From JAIBJN01 sp963842305 (GTDB lineage: Bacteria; Actinomycetota; Thermoleophilia; Gaiellales; Gaiellaceae), in the NCBI GenBank assembly GCA_963842305.1, contig CAWJFW010000003.1:186001-250000 (forward strand): a stretch of DNA of 64,000 nt, given 5' to 3'. Position numbers and translations under genes: made by a program. Positions 47,524 to 56,801 of the stretch are shown piece by piece (the first letter of the stretch is position 1; every line of letters starts with the position of its first letter). Below the pieces are notes generated by a model. That model was not told the DNA's origin and did no database searches. It worked only from the letters and a program-made list of their open reading frames with translations.

Positions 47524-48485
47524 CGACGCCGGCGGAGCGCAATTCCGGTCAGGATCTCGCGGACGATCCTGTCCCCGGCGAGGGCGGTGATGTCCGCAGA
47601 GCCCACGGCCGTCGGGATCACCTCGACCACGTCCGCGCCCACGAGCTCGAGCTCGGTGCTGAGCGTCCGGGCGGCCCAGAGGAGGTCGGCGCTCGTCATC
47701 CCGCCCGGCTCGGGCGTTCCCGTGCCCGGGGCGAAGGCCGGATCGAGCACGTCGACGTCGATCGTCAGGAACGTCGGCCCTCCTGCGACGACCTCGATCG
47801 ACCGCCGGACGACCTCCGCGATCCCGAGGTCGCGCACGTCGTGCATGAAGAAGCTCGTCACACCGTGCTTCTCCTGCCAGGCGAACTCGACGTCGCCGGG
47901 CCAGTAGCCGCGCAGGCCGATCTGCACGTAGCGCTTCGGGGCGAGGTGGCCCTGCTCGACGAGGCGGTAGAACGGCGTCCCGTGGGAGACCTCGACGCCG
48001 TAGACCTCCGAGCCGGTGTCCGTGTGCGTGTCGAAGTGGACGAGGCCGACGGGGCCGTGGGCCGCCGACACCGCATGAATGTCGGGCTCCGAGATCGAGT
48101 GATCGCCGCCGAGGACGATGGGGAGCCCGCCGACCGCGAGCACCTGGGCGACGGTCGCCTCGATGGCGGCATGCGTGCGCACCGGGTCAGCCGGAATCAC
48201 CGGCGCGTCGCCGAAGTCGACGACGCGGAGCTCGTCGAACGGGTCAATTTTCGCCTCCAGGTGCGGCCCCGGCGGGCAGCTCGCGGCTCTGATCGCCCGG
48301 GGGCCGAAGCGGGCGCCCGGCCGGTCGGAGACGAGATCGTCGGTCGGCGCCCCCACGATCGCGACGTCGAAGCCCTCGAGCTCAGCCGGATCCTGCGTGT
48401 AGGGCAAGCTCGCATACGTGAGCAGCCCGGCGTAGTCCGGCTTCTCGTCGTGGCCGCGCGGCCAGCGGTCGGTCGGGTCGATCAC
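47520..48485 (-). CDS. speB: Agmatinase/ureohydrolase (arginase family)
   Basis: A 321-residue manganese enzyme of the arginase/agmatinase family. The metal motifs are GGDHSI (about residue 125), HFDTHTDT (about residue 148) and LTIDVDVLDPAFAPGTGTPEPGG (about residue 230). Agmatinase, guanidinobutyrase or a related ureohydrolase is possible; SpeB-like length and motif spacing favour an agmatinase-type activity, releasing urea. GTG 48485 is fixed by a TAGACT -10 box 8 nt upstream. A permease gene on the same strand lies just upstream. Confidence 0.82.
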   Translation of the reverse strand: MIDPTDRWPRGHDEKPDYAGLLTYASLPYTQDPAELEGFDVAIVGAPTDDLVSDRPGARFGPRAIRAASCPPGPHLEAKIDPFDELRVVDFGDAPVIPADPVRTHAAIEATVAQVLAVGGLPIVLGGDHSISEPDIHAVSAAHGPVGLVHFDTHTDTGSEVYGVEVSHGTPFYRLVEQGHLAPKRYVQIGLRGYWPGDVEFAWQEKHGVTSFFMHDVRDLGIAEVVRRSIEVVAGGPTFLTIDVDVLDPAFAPGTGTPEPGGMTSADLLWAARTLSTELELVGADVVEVIPTAVGSADITALAGDRIVREILTGIALRRRR

Positions 48486-48493
48486 GGCGCGTG

Positions 48494-48499
48494 AGTCTA
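48494..48499 (-). promoter_or_regulatory. -10 box, leaderless promoter of the agmatinase-kinase pair
   Basis: TAGACT on the minus strand, 8 nt before GTG 48485. Confidence 0.5.
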
Positions 48500-48522
48500 C
48501 GCCCCCACGAGCGACGCTGTTG

Positions 48523-50031
48523 CTAGGCCGCGTCGGCAGCCTGCTTCGACCGGCGGCCCAGGCGGGCGAAGGCGAAGGCGGCCGCGAGCACCAGCGCGAG
48601 TGAAACGAACTCGGCGAGCACGAAGCCGAGGCGGTCTCCGGCGAATCCGTCCGGGAGCGCGGCGTCAGGGTTGGGCGTGCCCAGTCCCGGCCAGAGCACG
48701 GCCAGGATTGCGAAGGCCGCCCAGGCGGTGGCGAGGGTGCTACACAGCCAGGCGCCCGCAGCGCCACCCGGCACCCGGAAGGGACGCGCGACGTCCGGGT
48801 GCGAGCGGCGGAGCTTGACGAGGGCCGGAAACACGGCCAGGTTCGAGAGGGCGAGGAGCACGATCGAGAGCGAGAGGACAACGCTGAAGTAGCGCTCGCC
48901 GTTTCCTCCGGAAACGGCAAAAGCCGCGGCCATCGTCGCTGTCGCGACCCCTCCTGAGACGAGACACATCAGCACGGGGGTGCCGAGGCGGCGCGAGAAC
49001 CGTCCAAGGCAGCGCGGGCCCGCACCGTCAAGGCAAGCGACCGCCTGGCTCCGACCTGTGCCCATGACCCAGGTGAGCCCGTTCGCGAGCAGCACCCAGA
49101 TGAAGCCGGCGGCCGCCAAGGCGCCGAGAGCCTGCCCCGCACCGGCCAAAACGACCGTCCCGTCGGGCGCGACATGGCCGCCGTACACGGTAAAGACGCT
49201 CTTCATGGCGTCGATGAAGCCGGCCAGGCTCGTAATCCGCTCGGCCGGTACGACTGCGAGGATCGCAACGATTGGCACGCTGTAGAGCACGAGGGTGAGG
49301 ACTCCCGCGCGAGCGATCGAGGCCGGGACGTCGCGCTGCGGGTTGCGCATCTCTCCGGCTGCGGCGGACGGAAGCTCGAAGCCGATGAGGTTGTAGAAGA
49401 GGACGGGAGCGACGGCGATGAAGACAGCCCAGGTAGGCGAGAAGTGGCCGATGCCGAAACCGTGGACGCCGTTCTCGAGCGCGTAGAGGCCCACGGTCGC
49501 GGTGAAGAAGGTGAGGAGGATCACCTGCGCGACCGCTCCGCTCGCCGGAACTCGCTTCCCCTTCGAGAGCGGCGCGATCGCCACTGCGATCGCCGTCCAG
49601 ATGAAAGCGAGCGCGAAGACGTAGCGCCAGATCCCCTCGAGCGGCTCGAAGAACTCGCCGAACACGGTCAGGGCGGTGATGGTGAGAGATCCCCCCAGCC
49701 AGATCGGAGACTCGATCCAGTAGAGGAAGGCCGTCAGGGCGCCGCAGAGACGCCCAAACGCAAGCCGTGTCCAGATATAGGAACCGCCTTCCTGCGGGAA
49801 GGCGGCGCCCAGCTCGGAGATAACGAGCCCAGCCGGGACAAAGAAGGTCAGGGAGACAACGAGCAGCCAGGTCAGCGCCTGTGCACCCCCGTTCGCAACA
49901 GCGCCCAGAGTGTCGATGACCACAACCGCCGCGATCAGCAGGCAGACCGTGTCGAGGCGACCGAGCTCGCGCCGCAGCTTCGAACTCTCCGACCGGGAGC
50001 GGTAGAGCGACTGCTGGGCCTCACTGACCAT
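48523..50031 (-). CDS. APC-family amino acid/polyamine permease
   Basis: A 502-residue membrane transporter with about 12 helices. The N-terminal helix pair with the APC motif reads FVPAGLVISELGAAFPQEGG (about residue 65). SLTFFVPAGL and later LFYNLIGFELPSAAAGEMRNP (about residue 215) match the family's substrate-binding helix 6 region. ATG 50031 is preceded by AAAGGGAAG. It probably imports an amino acid or amine; the agmatinase gene directly downstream makes a basic amine a reasonable guess. There is no direct evidence of the substrate. Confidence 0.87.
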   Translation of the reverse strand: MVSEAQQSLYRSRSESSKLRRELGRLDTVCLLIAAVVVIDTLGAVANGGAQALTWLLVVSLTFFVPAGLVISELGAAFPQEGGSYIWTRLAFGRLCGALTAFLYWIESPIWLGGSLTITALTVFGEFFEPLEGIWRYVFALAFIWTAIAVAIAPLSKGKRVPASGAVAQVILLTFFTATVGLYALENGVHGFGIGHFSPTWAVFIAVAPVLFYNLIGFELPSAAAGEMRNPQRDVPASIARAGVLTLVLYSVPIVAILAVVPAERITSLAGFIDAMKSVFTVYGGHVAPDGTVVLAGAGQALGALAAAGFIWVLLANGLTWVMGTGRSQAVACLDGAGPRCLGRFSRRLGTPVLMCLVSGGVATATMAAAFAVSGGNGERYFSVVLSLSIVLLALSNLAVFPALVKLRRSHPDVARPFRVPGGAAGAWLCSTLATAWAAFAILAVLWPGLGTPNPDAALPDGFAGDRLGFVLAEFVSLALVLAAAFAFARLGRRSKQAADAA

Positions 50032-50113
50032 CGCTTCCCTTTGCTCGTTGCACCGGGGAGAATGGGCGGCCTAGCTGTCACGGCACTTGCACGCCGCTTT
50101 CGCGGAGGGGGAC

Positions 50114-53100
50114 TTGGAGTTTCGAATCCTCGGGCCAGTCGAGGCGCTCGACCATGAAGGTCGCTCGCTCGAGTTGCCACGAGGGCGGCCCCGAGCCCTC
50201 CTTGCTTTGCTCGTCGTCCAGGGCGGGGAGGCGATTTCCGCCGATCGCGTGATCGAGGAGCTTTGGGGCGACAAGCTCCCGGCGCATCCACACAACGCCG
50301 TTCAGGTCGTCGCCTCCCGACTTCGCAAGGCGATCGGAAGCGACATCGTTCTCTCAGGTCCAAGCGGCTACGGGCTTCAACTCGAGCCGGGCGAGCGCGA
50401 TTCGGACCGCTTCGAGGAGCTCCTGGCAAAGGGCAGGGTCGAGCTGGGGCACGGAGATGCTGCGGGCGCGGCCGAGACTCTCCGGGCGGCGCTCGGGCTC
50501 TGGCGTGGCCCGGCGCTCGCCGACGTGCGCTTCGAGAGGTTCGCCCAGGCGGAGATTGCTCGTCTCGAGGAGCTCCGGCTTGCCTGCTCCGAGGCACGGA
50601 TCGACGCGGATCTCGCGCTTGGCCGCCATGCGGACGTCGTCGGTGAGCTGGAAGCGCTCGTGGGCGAGCATCCTCTGAGCGAGCGGCTACGTGGACAGCT
50701 CATGCTTGCCCTCTACCGCTCCGGTCGCCAAGCAGAGGCACTCGCGGCGTACCGCGACGCTCGCCGCACGCTCGTTGACGAGCTCGGGATCGAGCCGTCG
50801 CCGGAGCTACGAGGGCTCGAGCAGTCGATCCTCCGACACGAAGCCGGACCCCCGACAGTGCCGCCGGACGCCGCCCCGGCCCCGGCGAGAGCGCTCCGGC
50901 GGAGGATCACGTGCCTCGTCTCGGATTTCGCCGGCTCGGCCGAGTTGGGCCAACTGCTCGACCCTGAGATCCTCCGACCACTCCTCATCCGCGCTCACGA
51001 CACGATGCAGATTGTCTGCGAGAAGTACGGGGGCGCGGTGCACGAATCCATCGGCGACGGGCTCGTCGCCGTCTTCGGGACGCCGATCGCGCACGAGGAC
51101 GACGCTTTGCGCGCCGTGTTGGCGGCCGTCGAAATGCAAATCCGGCTAGCCGAGCTGAACGCCGAACTCGAGCCTGTCTTCGGAGTGGAGCTCGCGGCCC
51201 GCACGGGATTGAACACGGGAGAGGTGCTGACGCCGGGGAAGGAAAGCGAAACGCTTGTCCTGGGCAGCGCTGGCAGCGTCGCCGCTCGACTGGAGCAAGC
51301 GGCAGCACCTGGCGAGATCCTGCTCGGGGAGACGACGCGCTCGATCGTCGGCGATGCTGTCCTCGCGGAGCTCAATCCGGTGATCGCCTCGGGTGAGCCC
51401 GCGCCGATTCGCGCGTTTCGCCTTGTCGAGGTCGCGCCCGCGGCTTCTGCGATCGGGCCACGGGTCGAAACGCCCTTCTTCGGCCGTGAGCCCGAGCTTC
51501 GCCTGCTTCAGAACGCGTTCGATCGCTCGGTGGCCGAGTCCGGCTGCCACCTGGTGACCGTCCTGGGCGAACCTGGGATCGGGAAGTCGAGGCTCGTACA
51601 CGAGCTGCGGCCGCTCCTCGGGTCGGAAGCGATGTTTCTCGTGGGCCGTTGTCCTGCGTACGGAGAAGGAATCACATACTGGCCCGTCCGCGAAATGGTC
51701 GTACAGGCGGCCGGACGAGGCACGATCGACGAGCTCGTGCGGGAGCTCGACGATGGGCCGGACGTCGCCCGCAGGGTGGCAGCCGCGCTCGGCCTCGAGG
51801 AAGGAGTCGCAGGCGAAGAGGCGCTCTGGGCGTTTCGACGGCTCTTCGCGGCGATCGCGCGAGCGCGGCCGCTGGTGCTTGTCTTCGAAGACGTCCACTA
51901 CGGCCAGCCCGCGCTCGTAGACCTCGTCGACCATCTCGCGAGCTGGATCCGGGACGCTCCCGTCCTCCTCCTCTGCCTCGCGCGGCCGGAGCTCCTCGAT
52001 GCGCGCCCGGGCTGGGCGGGCGGTCAGCGAAACGCAGCCTCGCTGACGCTCGGCCCGCTCACTGCCGAGGAGAGCCGAGAGCTCCTCGTCGCCCTCGCAG
52101 GGACGACGCTCGAGGAGGCTGGGCTCGAGCGCATCGCGGCGACTGCGGGTGGGAATCCCCTCTTTCTGGAGCAGCTCCTGGCCCATATCGACGAGCGGGG
52201 CACCAAGACCGTGGATCCCGGCCTCCCGCCCGCCCTCCATGCCCTGCTGGCGGCGCGACTCGACCTGCTGGGCCCGGAAGAGCGAACTCTGCTCGAGCAC
52301 GGCGCCGTCGAGGGCGAGGTCTTCCATGTCGGCTCGGTGCTCGCCCTCTCCGAGGATCTGTCCCGTTCCGATGCGGAGAGCGCGCTGCAGGAGCTCCTAC
52401 GACGTGATCTTCTCAGGCCGGAGCAGCCGACGCTCGCGGGAGAGGCCGCCGTGCGGTTCCGCCACGAGCTCATCCGCGACGCGGCCTACGAGTCCCTGCC
52501 GAAGGCGGCTCGAGCCGAACTCCACGAGCGCCACGCCCGCTGGCTCGAGAGCCTCGGCGTCGCGGTACCCGAGCCGGACGCCCGAATCGGCTTCCACCTC
52601 GAGCGCGCTTTACGTTTGGCCCGTGAGGTCAGGTCGGACGACGACGAGGCACACGACCTCGCGGTCCGGGCCGGGCAGCGGCTGGCCGAAGCCGCGCGTC
52701 AGGCCCACCGCCGCGGTGATCTTTCAGGCGAAATCGGCTTTCTCGAGCGCGCCATCGAGCTCCTTGGTCCCGGCGAGCCCGCGGCCGTCGAGCTCCTACC
52801 GGCGCTCGGATCCGCCCTCTCGGAGGCCGGAACGTTCGACCAGGCGGCGGAGGTGGCAGAGCGGGCCGTGATGCTGGGCGAGCAGCTCGGTCTCCCGCTC
52901 GTTCGGTGGCGGGCAGTGGTCGAGAGCGAGCGCCTGAGGCTCTACCGCCATCCGGAGTCGGTCGACGTCGGCGCAACGATCGCCGCCGCCGAGGCGGCCG
53001 CGGCCGCGCTTCAGGAGCTGGACGACGACCTCGGGCTTTCTCGTGCCTCGTATCTGATGTGCGATCTCGCCTGGACGACGGGCCGCATCGAGGCCAGCTT

Positions 53101-53920
53101 CCAGCACGCGGAGCGCGCGGTCGAGCAAGCACGGCGTGCCGGTATCGGCTTCGAAGTGGCCGCCTCCCTCAACTTCGTCGCGGCGCTCGTCGAGGGCCGA
53201 ACGCCCGTCTCCGAGGCGATCTCGCGCTGCGTTGCCCTGGAGCAGGAGGTCGTGGGCCACCGCGCGGCCGAGCTGAGCCTGCTTGGCTGCCGCGCGATGC
53301 TCGCGGCGATGGCCGGACAGGCAGGTGAGGCGCGCGAAGGCATGGCTCGGTCACGGGCAGGTCTCGAGGAGCTCGGTCTCCACGAGGCCTCCGCCTGGAT
53401 GGCCCTCATGGACGCGCAGGCCGAGATGCTTGCAGGGAATCCGCTGGCTGCAGCGAGAGCCGCGCAGGACACCCAACGGATCACGCGCGCGATCGGCGAC
53501 CGTTGGTTCCTCTCGGCAGCTCTCGTCGACTACGCCCATGCGATTCTCGCCCAGGACCACCTCGGCGAGGCGGCGGCAGCCGTCGAGGCGATCGACACCG
53601 TCCCCGCCCCGAGCGACATGGAGTGGCTGATCAAACGCCACACCGCCCGCGGAAAGCTCGCTGCTCGCCGGGGCGACGCCGAGGGCGGTGTAACCGAGGC
53701 GCGGCAAGCCGTGGAGCTCGCAGACCCGACAGACCTGATCGTCTATCGCGCGGACGCCTACCGCGTCCTCGCGCACCTGCTGCTGAGCGCCGGCCGGGCT
53801 CGCGAGGCCGAGGAGGCGGCCGAGACGTCGCTCGAGCTCTGCGAGGCGAAGGAGAACGTCGCTGCGGCCTCGCACGTCCGGCGCTTCATCGAGACTCTCC
53901 GAGCGGAAGCCGAAGCCTAG
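50114..53920 (+). CDS. SARP-type regulator: winged helix-BTAD-cyclase-AAA-TPR
   Basis: A 1268-residue transcriptional regulator. The DNA-binding winged helix starts MEFRILGPVEALDHEG (residues 1-90). A bacterial transcriptional activator domain follows (SDRFEELLAKGRVELGH to about 240). A cyclase-homology domain lies at about 265-445 (VSDFAGSAELGQLLD, ESIGDGLVAVFG). Then comes an NTPase with Walker A GEPGIGKSRLVHEL (about 485) and a TPR-like helical end. In the cyclase domain the usual GDxVNxAAR is LGSAGSVAAR, losing the Asp and Asn needed for catalysis, so it is probably not an active cyclase. TTG 50114 has a GGAGGGGG site before it and matches the family start. Confidence 0.86.
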   Translation: MEFRILGPVEALDHEGRSLELPRGRPRALLALLVVQGGEAISADRVIEELWGDKLPAHPHNAVQVVASRLRKAIGSDIVLSGPSGYGLQLEPGERDSDRFEELLAKGRVELGHGDAAGAAETLRAALGLWRGPALADVRFERFAQAEIARLEELRLACSEARIDADLALGRHADVVGELEALVGEHPLSERLRGQLMLALYRSGRQAEALAAYRDARRTLVDELGIEPSPELRGLEQSILRHEAGPPTVPPDAAPAPARALRRRITCLVSDFAGSAELGQLLDPEILRPLLIRAHDTMQIVCEKYGGAVHESIGDGLVAVFGTPIAHEDDALRAVLAAVEMQIRLAELNAELEPVFGVELAARTGLNTGEVLTPGKESETLVLGSAGSVAARLEQAAAPGEILLGETTRSIVGDAVLAELNPVIASGEPAPIRAFRLVEVAPAASAIGPRVETPFFGREPELRLLQNAFDRSVAESGCHLVTVLGEPGIGKSRLVHELRPLLGSEAMFLVGRCPAYGEGITYWPVREMVVQAAGRGTIDELVRELDDGPDVARRVAAALGLEEGVAGEEALWAFRRLFAAIARARPLVLVFEDVHYGQPALVDLVDHLASWIRDAPVLLLCLARPELLDARPGWAGGQRNAASLTLGPLTAEESRELLVALAGTTLEEAGLERIAATAGGNPLFLEQLLAHIDERGTKTVDPGLPPALHALLAARLDLLGPEERTLLEHGAVEGEVFHVGSVLALSEDLSRSDAESALQELLRRDLLRPEQPTLAGEAAVRFRHELIRDAAYESLPKAARAELHERHARWLESLGVAVPEPDARIGFHLERALRLAREVRSDDDEAHDLAVRAGQRLAEAARQAHRRGDLSGEIGFLERAIELLGPGEPAAVELLPALGSALSEAGTFDQAAEVAERAVMLGEQLGLPLVRWRAVVESERLRLYRHPESVDVGATIAAAEAAAAALQELDDDLGLSRASYLMCDLAWTTGRIEASFQHAERAVEQARRAGIGFEVAASLNFVAALVEGRTPVSEAISRCVALEQEVVGHRAAELSLLGCRAMLAAMAGQAGEAREGMARSRAGLEELGLHEASAWMALMDAQAEMLAGNPLAAARAAQDTQRITRAIGDRWFLSAALVDYAHAILAQDHLGEAAAAVEAIDTVPAPSDMEWLIKRHTARGKLAARRGDAEGGVTEARQAVELADPTDLIVYRADAYRVLAHLLLSAGRAREAEEAAETSLELCEAKENVAAASHVRRFIETLRAEAEA

Positions 53921-56751
53921 AAGGCGCCCAGCGCCTCCCGCGCGATCCGGTCCTGCTCAAGCCGGTGTGCGGTCGGGTAGCCCTCACTCGGGCTGGCCCG
54001 CCACGGACGGCCGACGTAGCGGAGATCGACCTCGGCCGGCAGGCCCTCCTCGAGACGGTGGCGGATCGCTCGCCACGCGCCCATGTTCTGCGGCTCCTCC
54101 TGCGTCCAGACGACCTCGGTCAGGGAGGGGTAGCGGGAGAGCAGCTCGTCGTACGCGGCCACAGGGAACGGGTAGAGCTGCTCCAGCCGGGCGACCGCGA
54201 CGCCTTCCGTCTCCTCCAGAGCCTCATGCCCGACGATGTCGTAGTAGACCTTCCCCGAGCACAGGATCAGGCGTCCTGCCTCCCGCTTCTGGTCGGCGTC
54301 GAGTCGCGGGTCGTCCAGGAGCGGCTTGAAGCCGCCCTTGGAGAGCTCCTCCAGCCACGAGGTCGACTCCTTCAGACGAAGGAGCCCCTTCGGCGTCAGC
54401 AGGACGAGCGGGCGCCCCTTCGGGTGCAGGGCCTGCCGCCGCAGGGCGTGGAAGTACTGCCCGGCCGTCGACGGATTGATGATGCGGACGTTCTCCTGCG
54501 CGGCGAGCTGCATGAAACGCTCCAGCCGTGCACTCGAGTGCTCGGGCCCGTTGCCCTCGTACCCGTGTGGGAGGAGCAGCGTCAGCCGCGAGCTCTGGCC
54601 CCACTTGGAGAGACCGGAGACGATGAACTGGTCGACGATCACCTGAGCCGAGTTGACGAAGTCGCCGAACTGCGCCTCCCAGAGGACGAGCGCGCGGGGG
54701 ACCTCGACCGAGTAGCCGTACTCGAACCCGAGCGCCGCAGTCTCGGTCAGCGGCGAGTTGTGCACCTGGAAAGGCGCCCTCGACTCTGGCAGGTGCTGGA
54801 TGGGCGCGTACTTCTCGCCGGTCTCGTAGTCGTTGAGGACGAGATGGCGATGCGAAAAGGTGCCGCGCTCGGTGTCCTGGCCGGTGAGCCGCACAGGCGT
54901 CCCATCCGCCAGGAGGCTCCCGAACGCGAGCACCTCCGCCTGGGCCCAGTCGATGCCGCCTTCCTCGCCGAGCGTGTCGCGCCGGCGCTCGAGCGACCGC
55001 GCGAGCTTCGGGTGGATCGTGAAGCCTTCCGGGACGTCGAGCAGCTGCTCGTTGAGCTCGCGGAGGCGATCGGCAGGGACCGATGTGTCGATCTGCGCGT
55101 CGGCGCCGCGCCCGATCCTTCGCTCCTTGCGCCGGGCGCTCGTCTCGAAGGAGGCCCGGAGCTCCTCGTGCGCCGCGCGCAGGCGTGCCTGGACGTCCTC
55201 GAGGAGGCGCTCGGCCTCCTCCGGCGTGACCAGACCGAGCTCGGCAAGCTCCCGCGCGTAGAGCGCGCGGACGCTCGGATGCTCGTCGATCAGCTTGTAC
55301 ATGAGCGGCTGGGTGTAGCTCGGCTCGTCGCCCTCGTTGTGACCGAAGCGCCGGTAGCCGACGAGGTCGACGACGACGTCGTGGTGGAACCGCTCCCGAA
55401 AGCCCATCGCCAGCCGGATCGCCGAGATCGCCGCCTCTGGATCGTCCGCGTTCACGTGGATGATCGGCGTGTCGAAGCCCTTCGCCAGGTCGGAGGAGTA
55501 GCGCGTCGAACGACCCTCGCCGGGGTCGGTCGTGAAGCCGACCTGATTGTTGGAGATCACGTGCAGCGTGCCCCCGGTGGTGTAGCCGGCCAGGCCGCCG
55601 AGGTTGAGGGTCTCGGCAACGACCCCCTGGCCGGGGAAAGCAGCATCGCCGTGGATGAGGACGGCGAGCGCGAGGTGCGGGTCGTGGCCGCCCTCGGCTG
55701 AGTTGTGATCCGTCTGCGACGCGCGCACCTCGCCCTCCACCACCGGATCGACGTACTCCAGATGGCTCGGATTCGATGTGAGCGTCACGGTGACCTCGCC
55801 GCTCGGCATCTCGCGGACGGCCTCGGCACCGAGGTGGTACTTGACGTCGCCGGAGCCGCTTTCGAGATCGGTGGACACAGCCTCGAGCACCCGCTCGCCC
55901 TCGAACTCCCTGAGGATCGCGTCGGCGGCGCGGCCGACGTTGTGCGCGAGGACGTTGAGGCGTCCGCGGTGCGCCATCCCGATGACCACGTGGTTGGCGC
56001 CGTTGAGAGCGGCGAGCTCGATCGCCTCGTCGAGCATCGGCACCATCACGTCGAGGCCCTCGATGGAGAACTGCTTCTGGCCGAGGAACGCACGGCGGAG
56101 GTAGCGCTCGAACCCTTCCACTTTGGACAGCTGCTGGAGAAGCGCCTTGCGCTCGTCGGGCGTAAGCGGCTGGCGGTACGTCCCCGACTCGATCGCATCG
56201 CGCAGCCAAAGACGCTGCTCGTGGCTCGAGATGTGCTCGATCTCGTAGGCGAGCGTCCCGCAGTAGGTCTCGCGCAGCTTCGGAAGCGCCTCGACCAGGG
56301 TCTCCGCCGGGACGTAGAGGCGCAGGAATCGTGCCGGGATCCGTGCCTGGAGCTCGGGAGTCAGCTGCGGCTCGAGCCGGTCGGGGTCGAGGGCCGGATC
56401 TCCCGGCGGCTCGGATCCGAGCGGGTCGATGTGCGCGGCGAGATGGCCGTGCGTCCGGTGCGCCTTCACGAGGGACATGGCGGCTGCCACGGCACCCAGA
56501 AGCTGGTCGTCCACAGGCGCGTCGGCGCCCGGCTCCTCGACGGCGGCCGGCGCCTGGGCGCCGTTGCCGTCCCCGTCCTGGGACAGCCGGCGAAGGCCCT
56601 CGGCGTTCGGCAGGCGCTCGAGGATGAGCTCGGGATTAGATTCGAAGAGGGCTCGCCACTCCGGGTCGACGGAGTCGGGCGAGGTGAGGTAATCGGTCAG
56701 CAGCTCCTGGACGAAGCCGCTGTTGAGGTCGTCTATCTGGTCGCTGTCCAC
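53917..56751 (-). CDS. sucA: 2-oxoglutarate dehydrogenase E1 component
   Basis: A 944-residue thiamine diphosphate enzyme of the TCA cycle that decarboxylates 2-oxoglutarate. The N-terminal segment is SGFVQELLTDYLTSPDSVDP. Catalytic ThDP region: VVIGMAHRGRLNVLAHNVGR (about residue 245). Then comes HGDAAFPGQGVVAETLNL, with LHVISNNQVGFTT behind. The C-terminal half includes HGYEGNGPEHSSARLERF and WTQEEPQNMGAWR. It lacks the acyltransferase fusion of mycobacterial Kgd, so it is a plain E1. I prefer GTG 56751 (GGCAGGA before it) to the ATG at 56784. The stop overlaps that of the SARP gene (bases 53917-53920). E2 and E3 genes are not next to it. Confidence 0.93.
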   Translation of the reverse strand: MDSDQIDDLNSGFVQELLTDYLTSPDSVDPEWRALFESNPELILERLPNAEGLRRLSQDGDGNGAQAPAAVEEPGADAPVDDQLLGAVAAAMSLVKAHRTHGHLAAHIDPLGSEPPGDPALDPDRLEPQLTPELQARIPARFLRLYVPAETLVEALPKLRETYCGTLAYEIEHISSHEQRLWLRDAIESGTYRQPLTPDERKALLQQLSKVEGFERYLRRAFLGQKQFSIEGLDVMVPMLDEAIELAALNGANHVVIGMAHRGRLNVLAHNVGRAADAILREFEGERVLEAVSTDLESGSGDVKYHLGAEAVREMPSGEVTVTLTSNPSHLEYVDPVVEGEVRASQTDHNSAEGGHDPHLALAVLIHGDAAFPGQGVVAETLNLGGLAGYTTGGTLHVISNNQVGFTTDPGEGRSTRYSSDLAKGFDTPIIHVNADDPEAAISAIRLAMGFRERFHHDVVVDLVGYRRFGHNEGDEPSYTQPLMYKLIDEHPSVRALYARELAELGLVTPEEAERLLEDVQARLRAAHEELRASFETSARRKERRIGRGADAQIDTSVPADRLRELNEQLLDVPEGFTIHPKLARSLERRRDTLGEEGGIDWAQAEVLAFGSLLADGTPVRLTGQDTERGTFSHRHLVLNDYETGEKYAPIQHLPESRAPFQVHNSPLTETAALGFEYGYSVEVPRALVLWEAQFGDFVNSAQVIVDQFIVSGLSKWGQSSRLTLLLPHGYEGNGPEHSSARLERFMQLAAQENVRIINPSTAGQYFHALRRQALHPKGRPLVLLTPKGLLRLKESTSWLEELSKGGFKPLLDDPRLDADQKREAGRLILCSGKVYYDIVGHEALEETEGVAVARLEQLYPFPVAAYDELLSRYPSLTEVVWTQEEPQNMGAWRAIRHRLEEGLPAEVDLRYVGRPWRASPSEGYPTAHRLEQDRIAREALGAF

Positions 56752-56761
56752 TCCTGCCCTG

Positions 56762-56767
56762 AGGATA
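56762..56767 (-). promoter_or_regulatory. -10 box of the 2-oxoglutarate dehydrogenase gene
   Basis: TATCCT on the minus strand, 10 nt before GTG 56751. It is divergent from the box at 56789. Confidence 0.4.
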
Positions 56768-56788
56768 GCGGCCGCCAATTCCAAACAG

Positions 56789-56794
56789 TAGGCT
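56789..56794 (+). promoter_or_regulatory. -10 box, leaderless promoter of the DUF4395 gene
   Basis: TAGGCT, 7 nt before GTG 56802. Confidence 0.5.
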
Positions 56795-56801
56795 TCACAA
56801 A

